Shown here piece by piece: positions 32,968 to 40,611 of a stretch of 64,000 bases of DNA. Source of the stretch: Bradyrhizobium guangxiense (GTDB lineage: Bacteria; Pseudomonadota; Alphaproteobacteria; Rhizobiales; Xanthobacteraceae). The notes beneath the pieces are model-generated. The model was not told the origin of the DNA. It saw only the letters and a program-made list of their open reading frames with translations, and searched no databases. Numbering within the stretch: position 1 is the first letter of the stretch; every line of letters starts with the position of its first letter. The stretch is from contig NZ_CP022219.1 in the NCBI RefSeq assembly GCF_004114915.1, positions 402,501 to 466,500 on the forward strand. Reading direction: 5' to 3'. The position numbers and the translations under genes were made by a program.

Positions 32968-33685
32968 GAACGTTCTCGTCACCGGCGGCAGCCGCGGCAT
33001 CGGTCTTGCGATCGGCAGACGCCTGGTCGGTGCCGGCTATAACGTGATCGCGGCGGCGCGGCGCGAGAGCGACGAGCTCAAGGCGGCAATTACCGAGGCG
33101 GGCGGGCGGCTGCATTTCCGTTCCTGCGATCTCGCCGTGATCGACGCGATCCCGGCTTTCGCAAAGCTCGTGCGCGACGAGTTCGGCCCGGTCTACGGCC
33201 TCGTCAACAATGCCGGCCTCGGCACCGAAGGCCTGCTCGCCACCATGCATAATTCCGAGATCGAGGCGCTGGTGCAACTCAACGTGCTGTCGCCGATCAT
33301 CCTTACCAAATATGTGGCGCGGCAGATGATGGCGGACGGCGCCGGCCGCATCATCAACATGTCCTCGATTATCGCCACGACCGGTTATAACGGCCTGTCC
33401 GTCTATGGTGCGACCAAGGCCGCTGCCGCCGGCTTCACCCGCTCGCTGGCGCGCGAGGTCGGCAAGGTCGGCATCACCGTGAACGCAATCGCGCCGGGCT
33501 TCATCGACACCGAGCTGACGCACAATCTGTCCGACGAGGGGCGCAAGCGCATCGCCGGGCGCAGCGCGCTGCGCCGCCTGCCGGAGACCGACGACGTCGC
33601 GCGCATGGTGGAATATCTGCTGGGGGAAGGCGGCCGCAACGTCACCGGGGCCGTGTTCACGATCGACGCCGGGAATACCGCATAG
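32960..33685 (+). CDS. FabG-like SDR 3-oxoacyl reductase
   Basis: SDR enzyme of 241 residues. The NAD(P) motif is VTGGSRGIGLAIGRRL at residues 7-22, NNAGLGTEG lies near residue 80, and the catalytic YGATKAAAAGFTRSLAREVGKVG contains Tyr-x-x-x-Lys near residue 149. The IAPGFIDTEL segment near 175 is characteristic of FabG-type reductases. It overlaps the adenylation gene by 8 bases, closing a ligase-ACP-ligase-reductase cluster. It could reduce a 3-oxoacyl chain bound to the local ACP. It is a family member, not necessarily the essential FabG. Confidence 0.89.
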   Translation: MHRNVLVTGGSRGIGLAIGRRLVGAGYNVIAAARRESDELKAAITEAGGRLHFRSCDLAVIDAIPAFAKLVRDEFGPVYGLVNNAGLGTEGLLATMHNSEIEALVQLNVLSPIILTKYVARQMMADGAGRIINMSSIIATTGYNGLSVYGATKAAAAGFTRSLAREVGKVGITVNAIAPGFIDTELTHNLSDEGRKRIAGRSALRRLPETDDVARMVEYLLGEGGRNVTGAVFTIDAGNTA

Positions 33686-33687
33686 GC

Positions 33688-33712
33688 GGAACCCGGCCGC
33701 TACGATTGCGTT
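33688..33712 (+). promoter_or_regulatory. exact EcfG promoter before a small orphan gene
   Basis: GGAAC-N16-CGTT is an exact match to the general stress sigma factor consensus. It lies 3 bases after the FabG-like stop codon and 99 bases before the small ORF at 33812. It supports that ORF as a real, stress-controlled gene. Confidence 0.7.
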
Positions 33713-33811
33713 GATCGGGCACAATGACATTCCGCCGGATTTGGTCGTAAGATGCCCCGCAATCGATTGGGTTACGTCAATCGATCTGCCCTAATTGACA
33801 GGGAGCAGTCC

Positions 33812-34021
33812 ATGGCCATGCCAAACATGACCGCTTCAACTCGGGGCCGGACCGAGCAATCCCGCGCGAAGCCGGACGACATCCGTTGCCTGCCGATGAC
33901 GCACCAGAATTCGGGCAGTCACGGCCATGAAATGTACCCCCAGCAATTCGTGCGCCTGGTCGGCTGCCACGATGCATCGCTCGACACCTTGCGCAAGCGT
34001 CAGGACGCGAAGCTGCATTAG
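33812..34021 (+). CDS. small hypothetical protein, likely general-stress-controlled
   Basis: I do not recognise this 69-residue protein. It begins MAMPNMTASTRG, is hydrophilic and basic with several His residues (MTHQNSGSHGHEMYPQ), has cysteines at about 26 and 52, and lacks a signal or membrane segment. Support comes from an AGGGAG ribosome site 7 bases before the ATG, an exact EcfG promoter 100-124 bases upstream, and an end just 4 bases before the convergent neighbour. An ATG at 33752 in the same frame would give 89 residues but has a weak ribosome site. It could be a small cytoplasmic stress protein. Confidence 0.5.
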   Translation: MAMPNMTASTRGRTEQSRAKPDDIRCLPMTHQNSGSHGHEMYPQQFVRLVGCHDASLDTLRKRQDAKLH

Positions 34022-34025
34022 CAGC

Positions 34026-34424
34026 TCACGTCCGGTGCTTCGGCGCGTCCTTCGGCAGGTCAATTCGTTGATGTGAGAATTCAGGCGGTCCCTCAGTGAG
34101 GCGGCGGATGCGGCGTTCGCGTTCGTCCGCCGGCAGGGCCGGATCGAGCAGCGCCTCGATCTCGTGGACTGCGATCTCCTCGATCCTGGTGGGGTCCGAG
34201 GCGATCGGATGCTCGGAGGAGAGCACCGGCGGCGCGATCTTGAGGCCCAGCTCGATCAGCTTGCAGATGGCATCCGCGCGGGTCAGGCGATGAGCCTCGG
34301 CCCAAGCATCGACGGCTTCGGTCAGTCGTTCGGGCAGCTTCACGGCGCTGATCGGGTCGATGCCCGTGCGCCGCCGAACCGGAGAGGTGGAGTCCTTGTT
34401 TCCGAAGTCGGACACCTCGATCAT
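34026..34424 (-). CDS. ribbon-helix-helix-like small protein
   Basis: Protein of 132 residues. Residues 25-60 read SAVKLPERLTEAVDAWAEAH followed by RLTRADAICKLIELGL, matching a ribbon-helix-helix (CopG/Arc-like) DNA-binding motif. The C-terminal half is acidic and helical (EEIAVHEIEALLDPALPADERERRIRRL). It could be a small repressor or an antitoxin-like protein, but no toxin gene adjoins it. The ATG at 34424 is preferred to a TTG three codons upstream. It is convergent with the small stress protein and divergent from the DUF3095 gene. Confidence 0.7.
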   Translation of the reverse strand: MIEVSDFGNKDSTSPVRRRTGIDPISAVKLPERLTEAVDAWAEAHRLTRADAICKLIELGLKIAPPVLSSEHPIASDPTRIEEIAVHEIEALLDPALPADERERRIRRLTEGPPEFSHQRIDLPKDAPKHRT

Positions 34425-34649
34425 CCCATGCAAGCGTTGGAGCTCAGCAACGATAGCCGCACCTCCAGGCTGGTCGTTTGATGCCGATCAATGACCCGCT
34501 GCGGCATTGCAGCGCGGCCGGATCCTGTTGTCGCCGCACCTTGTTGTCCTGGCCCGTTTCGGCCAAAGATCGAAAGCGGCCGCCGGCCGGCAAACCCGGA
34601 TCGATCCTGCCACGTATTTGTCTCGCATTCCAACTATCCGGCATTCCCG

Positions 34650-35795
34650 ATGACGTCAGGCGAATCCTTCTATGGCGACATTCCAGTGTTCCGCGGCTTC
34701 ACCAGCCTGATGGATCCTGCGCTCTATGCTCCGCTCCCGGACGATTGGAACATCGGCGTTGCCGATATCGTCGATTCCACCAAGGCGATCGCCGCGCAGC
34801 GCTACAAGGCGGTCAACATGGCCGGTGCGGCCGTGATCGCGGCGGTGACGAACGCATTGGAGGGCCGCGAATTCCCCTTCGTGTTCGGCGGCGACGGCGC
34901 CAGCTTCGCGGTGGCACCTTCCGACCTCGATGCCGCCCGCGAGGCGCTGGCCGCGACCGCGACCTGGGTGCGGGAAGATCTCGACCTGACGATGCGGGTC
35001 GCGCTGGTGCCGGTGAGCGCCATCCGCGCGCAGGGTCTCGACGTGCGCGTTGCGCGCTTCGGGCCGTCGGCGAACCTGTCCTACGCGATGTTCTCGGGCG
35101 GCGGGCTCGCCTGGGCCGACGCCGCAATGAAGCGCGGCGAGTTTGCGGTCGCCGAGGCGCCAGCCGGCACGCAGCCCGATCTGTCCGGCCTGTCCTGCCG
35201 CTTCGAGGTGATTCCGGCCTCACGTGGGTTGATCCTGTCGGTGCTGGTGATGCCTGCACGCGGCGCCGATCCGCAGCTCTTTCGCAAGGTGATCGAGGAC
35301 ATCATTGATCTCGTCGAGCGCAGCCCTGACGGTGCGCGCCCGGTGCCGTCGCAGGGGCCGCCCTTGAAATGGCCGCCGCAGGGGCTGGACTACGAGGCCC
35401 GCACCCGGCGCGGCAAGTCGCTACTCGCGCGCCGCGCGACCGTGCTGGCCTACACCTTGTTCGTCTATCTGGTCATGCGTTTCGACCTCAAGGTCGGCGG
35501 CTTCGTGCCCAACATCTACCGGCGTCAGGTCGTCGAGAATTCGGACTTCCGAAAATATGACGACGGCCTGCGCATGATCCTCGACTGTACGCCGCAGCTC
35601 GAACGCACGCTCAGCGATCGCCTTGCGGCCGCCGCGCGCGAGGGCACCGTGCGCTACGGCCTCCATCGCCAGGACGCCGCCATGATGACCTGCTTCACCC
35701 CGTCGGTCCTGCGCAGCGATCACGTGCACTTCATCGACGGCGCACGGGGCGGCTACGCCTCGGCGGCGACGGCGCTAAAGGCGATGATGGTGTGA
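34650..35795 (+). CDS. DUF3095 domain protein
   Basis: Protein of 381 residues covered by the DUF3095 family. The N-terminal half (WNIGVADIVDSTKAIAAQRYKAVNMAGAAVIAAV, then EFPFVFGGDGASFAV near residue 75) resembles a nucleotide-cyclase-like fold, with Asp-Ile-Val-Asp and Gly-Gly-Asp-Gly segments in the places where cyclases bind metal. The second half contains YRRQVVENSDFRKYDDGLRMILD and ends HFIDGARGGYASAATALKAM. No reaction has been shown for the family, to my knowledge. There is no signal peptide. It stands alone, and its start lacks a strong ribosome site. Confidence 0.75.
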   Translation: MTSGESFYGDIPVFRGFTSLMDPALYAPLPDDWNIGVADIVDSTKAIAAQRYKAVNMAGAAVIAAVTNALEGREFPFVFGGDGASFAVAPSDLDAAREALAATATWVREDLDLTMRVALVPVSAIRAQGLDVRVARFGPSANLSYAMFSGGGLAWADAAMKRGEFAVAEAPAGTQPDLSGLSCRFEVIPASRGLILSVLVMPARGADPQLFRKVIEDIIDLVERSPDGARPVPSQGPPLKWPPQGLDYEARTRRGKSLLARRATVLAYTLFVYLVMRFDLKVGGFVPNIYRRQVVENSDFRKYDDGLRMILDCTPQLERTLSDRLAAAAREGTVRYGLHRQDAAMMTCFTPSVLRSDHVHFIDGARGGYASAATALKAMMV

Positions 35796-35802
35796 GAGCT
35801 GC

Positions 35803-36237
35803 TCACCGCCCCGCGCGCGTCCAGGTCTCGCCACCGCAAAGTGCGCCGACGCAGCCTTCGACCCGCAGCGAATCTGCTCCCGTCACGGTGACGCTGCTGG
35901 CATAGGTGCTGCCGTCATCGGCATTGTAGATCTGGCCGGACCATTTGTTCGGCCCCGCCGGTGGCATGCCGCTGAACAGCGGTAAACCAATGATCGGACG
36001 CTTGGCGAGTGCGGGATTGGGATTCTTGCTGTCGGTGGCGGGCTGGCCGGTTGCGGTGTCGTAGGGCTCGCGCAGCCAGGCGACGACACCGCAGATGCCG
36101 CTGCCGCATTTGGTGATCTTGACGCGCGCATCACCCGCCTGGGTCAGCCACGTCCCGTCGATGTTCTGCGCACGAGCGGCAGATGTACCAAGCAGCGCGG
36201 CAAGGAGGAGGATGAGAGATGCGAATCTGGAAGTCAT
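35803..36237 (-). CDS. DUF2147 domain periplasmic protein
   Basis: Exported protein of 144 residues. The signal peptide is MTSRFASLILLLAALLGTSAARAQ. The mature beta-rich domain starts IDGTWLTQAGDARVKITKCGSGICGVVAWL, the usual DUF2147 opening, and ends LRVEGCVGALCGGETWTRA. Paired cysteines (CGSGIC and CVGALC) suggest two disulfides. The function is unknown. The ATG at 36237 is set by the signal peptide, and 18 further in-frame residues upstream are not signal-like. It is convergent with the DUF3095 gene and follows the MATE gene on the same strand, though a 106-base gap makes co-transcription uncertain. Confidence 0.85.
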   Translation of the reverse strand: MTSRFASLILLLAALLGTSAARAQNIDGTWLTQAGDARVKITKCGSGICGVVAWLREPYDTATGQPATDSKNPNPALAKRPIIGLPLFSGMPPAGPNKWSGQIYNADDGSTYASSVTVTGADSLRVEGCVGALCGGETWTRAGR

Positions 36238-36343
36238 GAAAGAGGCCCCGAAAATGGAGCGCCTCCATAGCAGCCCGACAGGATAGTGCAACGCTGGCTG
36301 GAATCACATTCCTGCGTTTTCGCCTACGCTGATCCGGCTGCGC

Positions 36344-37729
36344 TCATTTGCCCCAGCGCGCGAGGGCAACCGACGCCGCAGTCGACAGGCCGAACACGAC
36401 CATAGCGCCGCCGACCAGCGCGAACAACGTCCAGGCCGGCGCCTGCGCCGTCATCAGACCGATGCCGCCGATCGCGACGATCAGAAGACGCGCGGTGGAG
36501 GCCAGCACGGGCCCGCCGACGCGCGCCGCGCCTTGCGAGGAGAAGTAGAGCGACACGCCTATGCCGAAGAACACGAAGGCCGGCCCGGCCCAATGGAAAT
36601 AGCTGTGCGCGGCGGCGGTGACGCCGGGATCGCCCGTAAAGAGCCCGACCCACAGCGACGGAGCGAGTGCGACGACGAGGCCGATCAGCCCGACCGTGAG
36701 GCCGGAGGCCGCAGCTGCGGTCCAGGCGACACGCCGCGCCCGCCTCACATGTCCAGCGCCCATCGCCATGCCGACCATCGGCACCGAGGCGATGCCGAAG
36801 GCGAAGGTGATCGGGATCAGCAAGAATTCCAGCCGCGAGCCGATGCCATAGCCTGCCAGCATTTCGGTGCCGAAGGTCGCCAGGATCTTGGTGAAGATCA
36901 AAATCGTGAGCACGGTCTGCAGCGGCGACAGGCAGGCCACCGCGCCCACTCTGAGAATGTCCAGGAACATCGCGCGCTCGAAATGAAATGCGCGGAAGTC
37001 GAGCTGCAGCCGGCTGCGGCCGGACAACAGATACCAGAGGAAGAAGACCGCAGCGCAGCTGAACGCGATCAGCTGGCCGCTGGCGACGCCCGGCATGCCG
37101 AATTGCGGCACTCCGAACAGGCCGAGCCCCAGCGTGCCGCCGAGCGCGATCTGGAGCACGCTCGCCCCGATCAGTGTCATCGAGGGCAGGCGCATGTCGC
37201 CGGTGCCGCGGATCACCGAGGCCAGGGTGTTGACGAGCCAGATCGCGACGGCGCCGGAGAACAGCACTTGCGAGTAGCCGCAGGCCTCTTCCAGCACGCG
37301 CTCGCGGCCGCCGAGCAACGTGAAGAAGGTGCGGCCGAAGCCGAGCATCATCGCCGTGAAGAACAGTCCGCCGCAGAGGCCGATGATGGCGGCATGCAAG
37401 GCCAGCGTCGCGGCGCGGTCGCGATCCCCTGCGCCGAGCGCGCGGCTGATGGCAGAGGAGACCCCGCCGCCCATCGCGCCCGCACTCATCATCTGCGTCA
37501 GCATTGCGAACGGAAACACCAGCGCGATCGCGGCGAGCGGGATGGTGCCGAGCCGGCCGATATAGGACGTCTCGGCCACCGCAACCAGCGTGCTGCCGAC
37601 CATCGCGATCATGTTGGGGATCGCGAGCCGGAGCAGCGTCGGCAGGATCGGCGCGGTCAGGAGGCTGGCGATTGGGGAGGCGACCGGCGCAACCGGCGGG
37701 GCAGCGTCTACGGGAGCGTCGATCGTCAT
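36344..37729 (-). CDS. MATE-family efflux transporter
   Basis: Multidrug/toxin extrusion-type membrane protein of 461 residues, with about 12 hydrophobic segments in two similar halves. The N-terminal half has LLRLAIPNMIAMVGSTLVAVAETSYIGRLG (helices 1-2), GAMGGGVSSAISRALGAGD and NTLASVIRGTGDMRLPSM, all typical of MatE. The second half has GIGSRLEFLLIPITFAFGIASVPMVGMAMGAG. It would export cationic or aromatic compounds using a Na+ or H+ gradient. The substrate cannot be predicted. The neighbouring GNAT gene starts on the same strand 80 bases upstream and could share a promoter. Confidence 0.9.
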   Translation of the reverse strand: MTIDAPVDAAPPVAPVASPIASLLTAPILPTLLRLAIPNMIAMVGSTLVAVAETSYIGRLGTIPLAAIALVFPFAMLTQMMSAGAMGGGVSSAISRALGAGDRDRAATLALHAAIIGLCGGLFFTAMMLGFGRTFFTLLGGRERVLEEACGYSQVLFSGAVAIWLVNTLASVIRGTGDMRLPSMTLIGASVLQIALGGTLGLGLFGVPQFGMPGVASGQLIAFSCAAVFFLWYLLSGRSRLQLDFRAFHFERAMFLDILRVGAVACLSPLQTVLTILIFTKILATFGTEMLAGYGIGSRLEFLLIPITFAFGIASVPMVGMAMGAGHVRRARRVAWTAAAASGLTVGLIGLVVALAPSLWVGLFTGDPGVTAAAHSYFHWAGPAFVFFGIGVSLYFSSQGAARVGGPVLASTARLLIVAIGGIGLMTAQAPAWTLFALVGGAMVVFGLSTAASVALARWGK

Positions 37730-37810
37730 CTGTCACCGGGCGGAATATTGGATGATGATCGACATATTAACGGGCGCGCGATGTCCGCGCCACCCCTCGC
37801 CATGCAGGGC

Positions 37811-38338
37811 TCACCAGGGCAGGCCGCAGAGGTCGATGGTGCCCAGGGTCGGCGCGCGGACGATGTGGAAGACGTAGGGCGCCATGTAGGTGAACCGGAT
37901 CCGCCCCTCCGGCTGCTCGCAATAGACCTCGCCGTTGAAGGGCAGCCAGCTCCTGGCGGCGTAAAAGGCGGCGTTATGCGGCTCGCAGAACAGCAGGGCG
38001 AAGCGGGCCGCCTCGTTGGCGCGGATCGTATGCACCGCTGCGTCGATTGCCATGGTTGCATAGCCTCGGCCGCGCTGGTCTTCCCGCGTGCAGACGCCGC
38101 CGATGCCCCCGATATGCGTCTTCTGTCCGTTCCACGTGATCGTGCGGAAGTAGATGCCGACATGGCAGATGAGGCCATCCTCGGGCGTCTCGATCAGCAC
38201 ACGCAGGTCGGCATTGGCCCATTTGACGTGAGCCCAGGGCTTGTCCGCAACCATCTGCGGTCCCCAGACCGCCTGATGCAGCGGCTCCGCGATCGGCCAC
38301 GAGGCGTCGCCGTTCAGGATGTCGATCTCAATGCTCAT
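37811..38338 (-). CDS. GNAT-family N-acetyltransferase
   Basis: Acetyltransferase of 175 residues. The acetyl-CoA-binding motif A is IGGVCTREDQRGRGYATMAIDAAV, with the Arg-Gly-x-Gly-x-Ala loop near residue 92. The C-terminal motif is FALLFCEPHNAAFYAARSWLPF. The lead (PLHQAVWGPQM) and the HVGIYFRTITWNG segment recall the aminoglycoside 2'-N-acetyltransferase subgroup. This is only a resemblance, and no resistance role is claimed. It is upstream of the MATE gene and divergent from sodB, whose stress promoter lies in the shared 245-base gap. Confidence 0.85.
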   Translation of the reverse strand: MSIEIDILNGDASWPIAEPLHQAVWGPQMVADKPWAHVKWANADLRVLIETPEDGLICHVGIYFRTITWNGQKTHIGGIGGVCTREDQRGRGYATMAIDAAVHTIRANEAARFALLFCEPHNAAFYAARSWLPFNGEVYCEQPEGRIRFTYMAPYVFHIVRAPTLGTIDLCGLPW

Positions 38339-38522
38339 GGCCTGGTCCTTCGGAGCTCCGCTTCGTAGTGCATTCGTTCTGTCATAAGCGCTTCAAAGGC
38401 AATGATATTTTGCGGCGACCGATGACGCCTGCGGGCAATGTCTGCGCTTGCGTCGATTTTATGCAATCCGGCCAAGCGGTCGCATCGCGCGTTTTCGCAA
38501 ATTGAAGGTATTTAACGGCTGC

Positions 38523-38548
38523 GGAACCTTCTATAAGGGGTGACCGTT
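38523..38548 (+). promoter_or_regulatory. exact EcfG promoter of sodB
   Basis: GGAAC-N17-CGTT matches the EcfG consensus exactly and ends 35 bases before the sodB ATG, correct for a short leader. An inverted repeat, GAAGGT (38504) with ACCTTC (38526), overlaps the -35 and may bind another regulator. Confidence 0.75.
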
Positions 38549-38583
38549 AGAACTCGTTCCCCACCAGTTGCGGACAAGAACCC

Positions 38584-39180
38584 ATGACCTTTACGCTGCC
38601 CCCACTCCCTTACGCCTATGACGCCCTCGGCCAGTACATGTCGAAGGAGACGCTGGAATATCATCACGACAAGCATCATCAGGCCTACGTCACCAACGGC
38701 AACAACGCGCTCAAGGGGACCGAATGGGAAGGCAAGTCCCTTGAGGAGATCGTCAAGGGCTCGTTCGGCAAGAACCCTGCGGTGTTCAACAATGCCGGCC
38801 AGCACTACAACCACATCCACTTCTGGAGCTGGATGAAGCCCAATGGCGGCGGCACCAAGCTGCCCGGCAAGCTCGAGAAGAAGATCAACGAGGACCTCGG
38901 CGGCTTCGAGAAGTTCAAGACCGATTTCCAGGCGGCCGGCGTCGGCCAGTTCGGCTCAGGCTGGTGCTGGCTTCAGGTCAAGAACGGCAAGCTCGAGATC
39001 TCCAAGACCCCGAACGGCGAGAATCCTCTGGTGCACGGCGCCACCCCGATCCTCGGCTGCGACGTCTGGGAGCACTCCTACTACATCGACTATCGCAACC
39101 GCCGTCCCGACTATCTCAAGGCGTTCGTCGAGAACCTCGTGAACTGGGAATACGTCGAGTCGCTGTTCGAGAAGGTGTAA
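38584..39180 (+). CDS. sodB: superoxide dismutase, Fe type
   Basis: Cytoplasmic enzyme of 198 residues that converts superoxide to oxygen and hydrogen peroxide. Metal ligands are visible as His in YHHDKHHQAYV (about residue 27), His in FNNAGQHYNH (about 79), and Asp and His in GCDVWEHSYYIDY (about 160). The Gln in NNAGQH together with no Gln in the NGENPL region favours Fe over Mn. FGSGWCWL is the usual core. An exact EcfG promoter precedes the gene, linking it to the phyR-nepR-ecfG system at 22-24 kb, and an intrinsic terminator follows. Confidence 0.95.
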   Translation: MTFTLPPLPYAYDALGQYMSKETLEYHHDKHHQAYVTNGNNALKGTEWEGKSLEEIVKGSFGKNPAVFNNAGQHYNHIHFWSWMKPNGGGTKLPGKLEKKINEDLGGFEKFKTDFQAAGVGQFGSGWCWLQVKNGKLEISKTPNGENPLVHGATPILGCDVWEHSYYIDYRNRRPDYLKAFVENLVNWEYVESLFEKV

Positions 39181-39191
39181 ATTTTTGCTCG

Positions 39192-39295
39192 GTCATTCCG
39201 GGGCGGCGCGTCAGCGCCGAGCCCGGAATCCATTGGGCGTCGGTCCGTGTGGATAAATGGATTCCGGGCTCGTGCTTCGCACGCCCCGGAATGAC
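39192..39295. repeat. REP-like palindromic repeat, family A, copy 5
   Basis: Arms GTCATTCCGGGG and CCCCGGAATGAC with two internal hairpins. It lies between the sodB stop codon and the sodB terminator. Confidence 0.85.
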
Positions 39296-39326
39296 AAAAG
39301 GCGGTCGCATCAATGGCCGCCTTTTT
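39296..39326 (+). terminator. Rho-independent terminator after sodB
   Basis: AAAAGGCGG pairs with CCGCCTTTTT across a 12-nt loop, directly after the repeat that follows sodB. Confidence 0.85.
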
Positions 39327-39369
39327 GCTGTGCGGAATTGCCCTGCGCGACGCGCGTATCGGCCTGTGA

Positions 39370-40053
39370 TTGTACCGTTTGCATCGCACGGACGTCGCCC
39401 CTAATCAGGACGGGCATCCCCCTCGAGCCGCTCCACACCCGTTGTCAGACCCTTCCCCGAACCACCCTGCGCCTGCCGAGGACGCGGAGTCTGAGCCGCG
39501 GCCTGGGCGGGTCCGCAAGCCGATCGGCTGGTCCACCATCATCATCGCAGTTCTGGTCGCGGTGAGTGCGGCGTTGGTCTGGCGCCGTGACGGCACCGAC
39601 GGCGTTCTCGACATTCTGACCCACGATCTCTCGCTGTTCTCGGGCATCCTGCCGCGCGTGCTCGCCGGCTGCCTGCTCGGCGCTTTCATCTCGGAAATCC
39701 TGCCGCACGAAAAAGTCTCGCGCTCGCTCGGACCGAAATCCGGGCTGATGGGCCTCCTGATCGGCACTGCCTTCGGCGCGATCCTGCCCGGTGGGCCCTT
39801 CACCGCCTACCCCGTGGCGAGCGCGCTGCTCGCCGTCGGCGCCGATTTCGGCGCCACCATCGCCATGGTCGTGAGCTGGACGCTGATCGGCTACGGCCGG
39901 GCGGTGGCCTGGGAAATCCCCATCATGGGCACCGATTTCACGCTGTGGCGGATCCTGATCTCGCTGCCGCTGCCGGTGCTCGCCGGCGCGCTCGGCCGTT
40001 TCGTCTATGTCCGGCTCTATCCGAAGCCGCTCGCCAAGGACGACGAGAATTGA
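39370..40053 (+). CDS. permease subunit (COG0701/YraQ-like), first half
   Basis: Membrane protein of 227 residues. After a 50-residue Pro/Asp-rich N-terminus it has four or five hydrophobic segments. These include GILPRVLAGCLLGAFISEILP and LLIGTAFGAILPGGPFTAYPVASALLAVGADF, the Pro-Gly-Gly-Pro motif of YraQ/DUF318 permeases. The second half of the permease is the next gene, which overlaps by 4 bases. There is no ATG near the start. The TTG at 39370 or another at 39439 must serve, so the true N-terminus is uncertain. These permeases are linked to metal or metalloid export in some bacteria. It lies just upstream of a Zur-regulated zinc locus. Confidence 0.72.
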   Translation: MYRLHRTDVAPNQDGHPPRAAPHPLSDPSPNHPAPAEDAESEPRPGRVRKPIGWSTIIIAVLVAVSAALVWRRDGTDGVLDILTHDLSLFSGILPRVLAGCLLGAFISEILPHEKVSRSLGPKSGLMGLLIGTAFGAILPGGPFTAYPVASALLAVGADFGATIAMVVSWTLIGYGRAVAWEIPIMGTDFTLWRILISLPLPVLAGALGRFVYVRLYPKPLAKDDEN

Positions 40054-40550
40054 GCGCAGCGCTTCTCATCGACATCCTGCTGTGGGGCTCGGTGATCGGC
40101 GTCGGCCTGATCGCCTTCCGTCGTGGGCGCCCGGTGTTTGTGGCCTCGCTGCGCGAAGGCTCGATGGACTTCATCAACATCGCGCCGCGGATCGCGTTAG
40201 GGGTGATCGGCTCCGGCTACATCGCCGCCATCATTCCGCAGGAGGTGATCACCGGCTGGCTCGGCCCGGACAGCGGCTGGCTTGGGGTTGCGAGCGCCGT
40301 GGTCGCCGGCGCCGCGACACCCGGCGGCCCGGTGATCGGCTTCTCCATTGGCACGGTGGCGCTGAAGTCCGGCGGCGGGGTGCCCCAGGTGGTGGCCTAT
40401 GTCGTCGCCTGGGCCCTGTTTGCCTTCCAGCGGGTGATCTTGTGGGAAATCCCGTTCATGCCGGCCCGATTCGTCTGGTTCCGCTGCGCCGTCTCGGTGC
40501 CGTTCCCCTTCGTGGCCGCCGCCATCGCCATGGTGATCGGGAAGCCGTGA
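40050..40550 (+). CDS. permease subunit (COG0701/YraQ-like), second half
   Basis: Membrane protein of 166 residues. It starts at a TTG that shares TTGA with the stop of the preceding gene, so translation is coupled. Motifs mirror the first half: IAPRIALGVIGSGYIAAIIP, then AAVVAGAATPGGPVIGFSIG-type sequence with Pro-Gly-Gly-Pro, and FAFQRVILWEIPFM. Together the two proteins equal one ordinary YraQ-type permease split in two. The cargo is unknown. The stop codon lies 38 bases before the Zur box that governs the next operon. Confidence 0.78.
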   Translation: MSAALLIDILLWGSVIGVGLIAFRRGRPVFVASLREGSMDFINIAPRIALGVIGSGYIAAIIPQEVITGWLGPDSGWLGVASAVVAGAATPGGPVIGFSIGTVALKSGGGVPQVVAYVVAWALFAFQRVILWEIPFMPARFVWFRCAVSVPFPFVAAAIAMVIGKP

Positions 40551-40587
40551 GCCGCCCCGGAATGACAGCCCGGCCGTGGACAGGCGT

Positions 40588-40606
40588 AATGTTATAATAT
40601 AACATT
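40588..40606. promoter_or_regulatory. Zur box containing the -10 element
   Basis: AATGTTATAATATAACATT is a 19-bp palindrome, perfect except for its central base, and matches the alphaproteobacterial Zur operator. A TATAAT -10 sequence (40593-40598) lies inside it, so zinc-loaded Zur would block RNA polymerase directly. It ends 5 bases before the ATG at 40612. Confidence 0.85.
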
Positions 40607-40611
40607 CGTGG

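Noticed and set aside
36533..38368. 611-codon open frame on the plus strand across the MATE and GNAT genes
   Set aside because: It runs antisense through two real genes and is extremely rich in Arg, Asp and Glu, as expected from transmembrane codons read backward.
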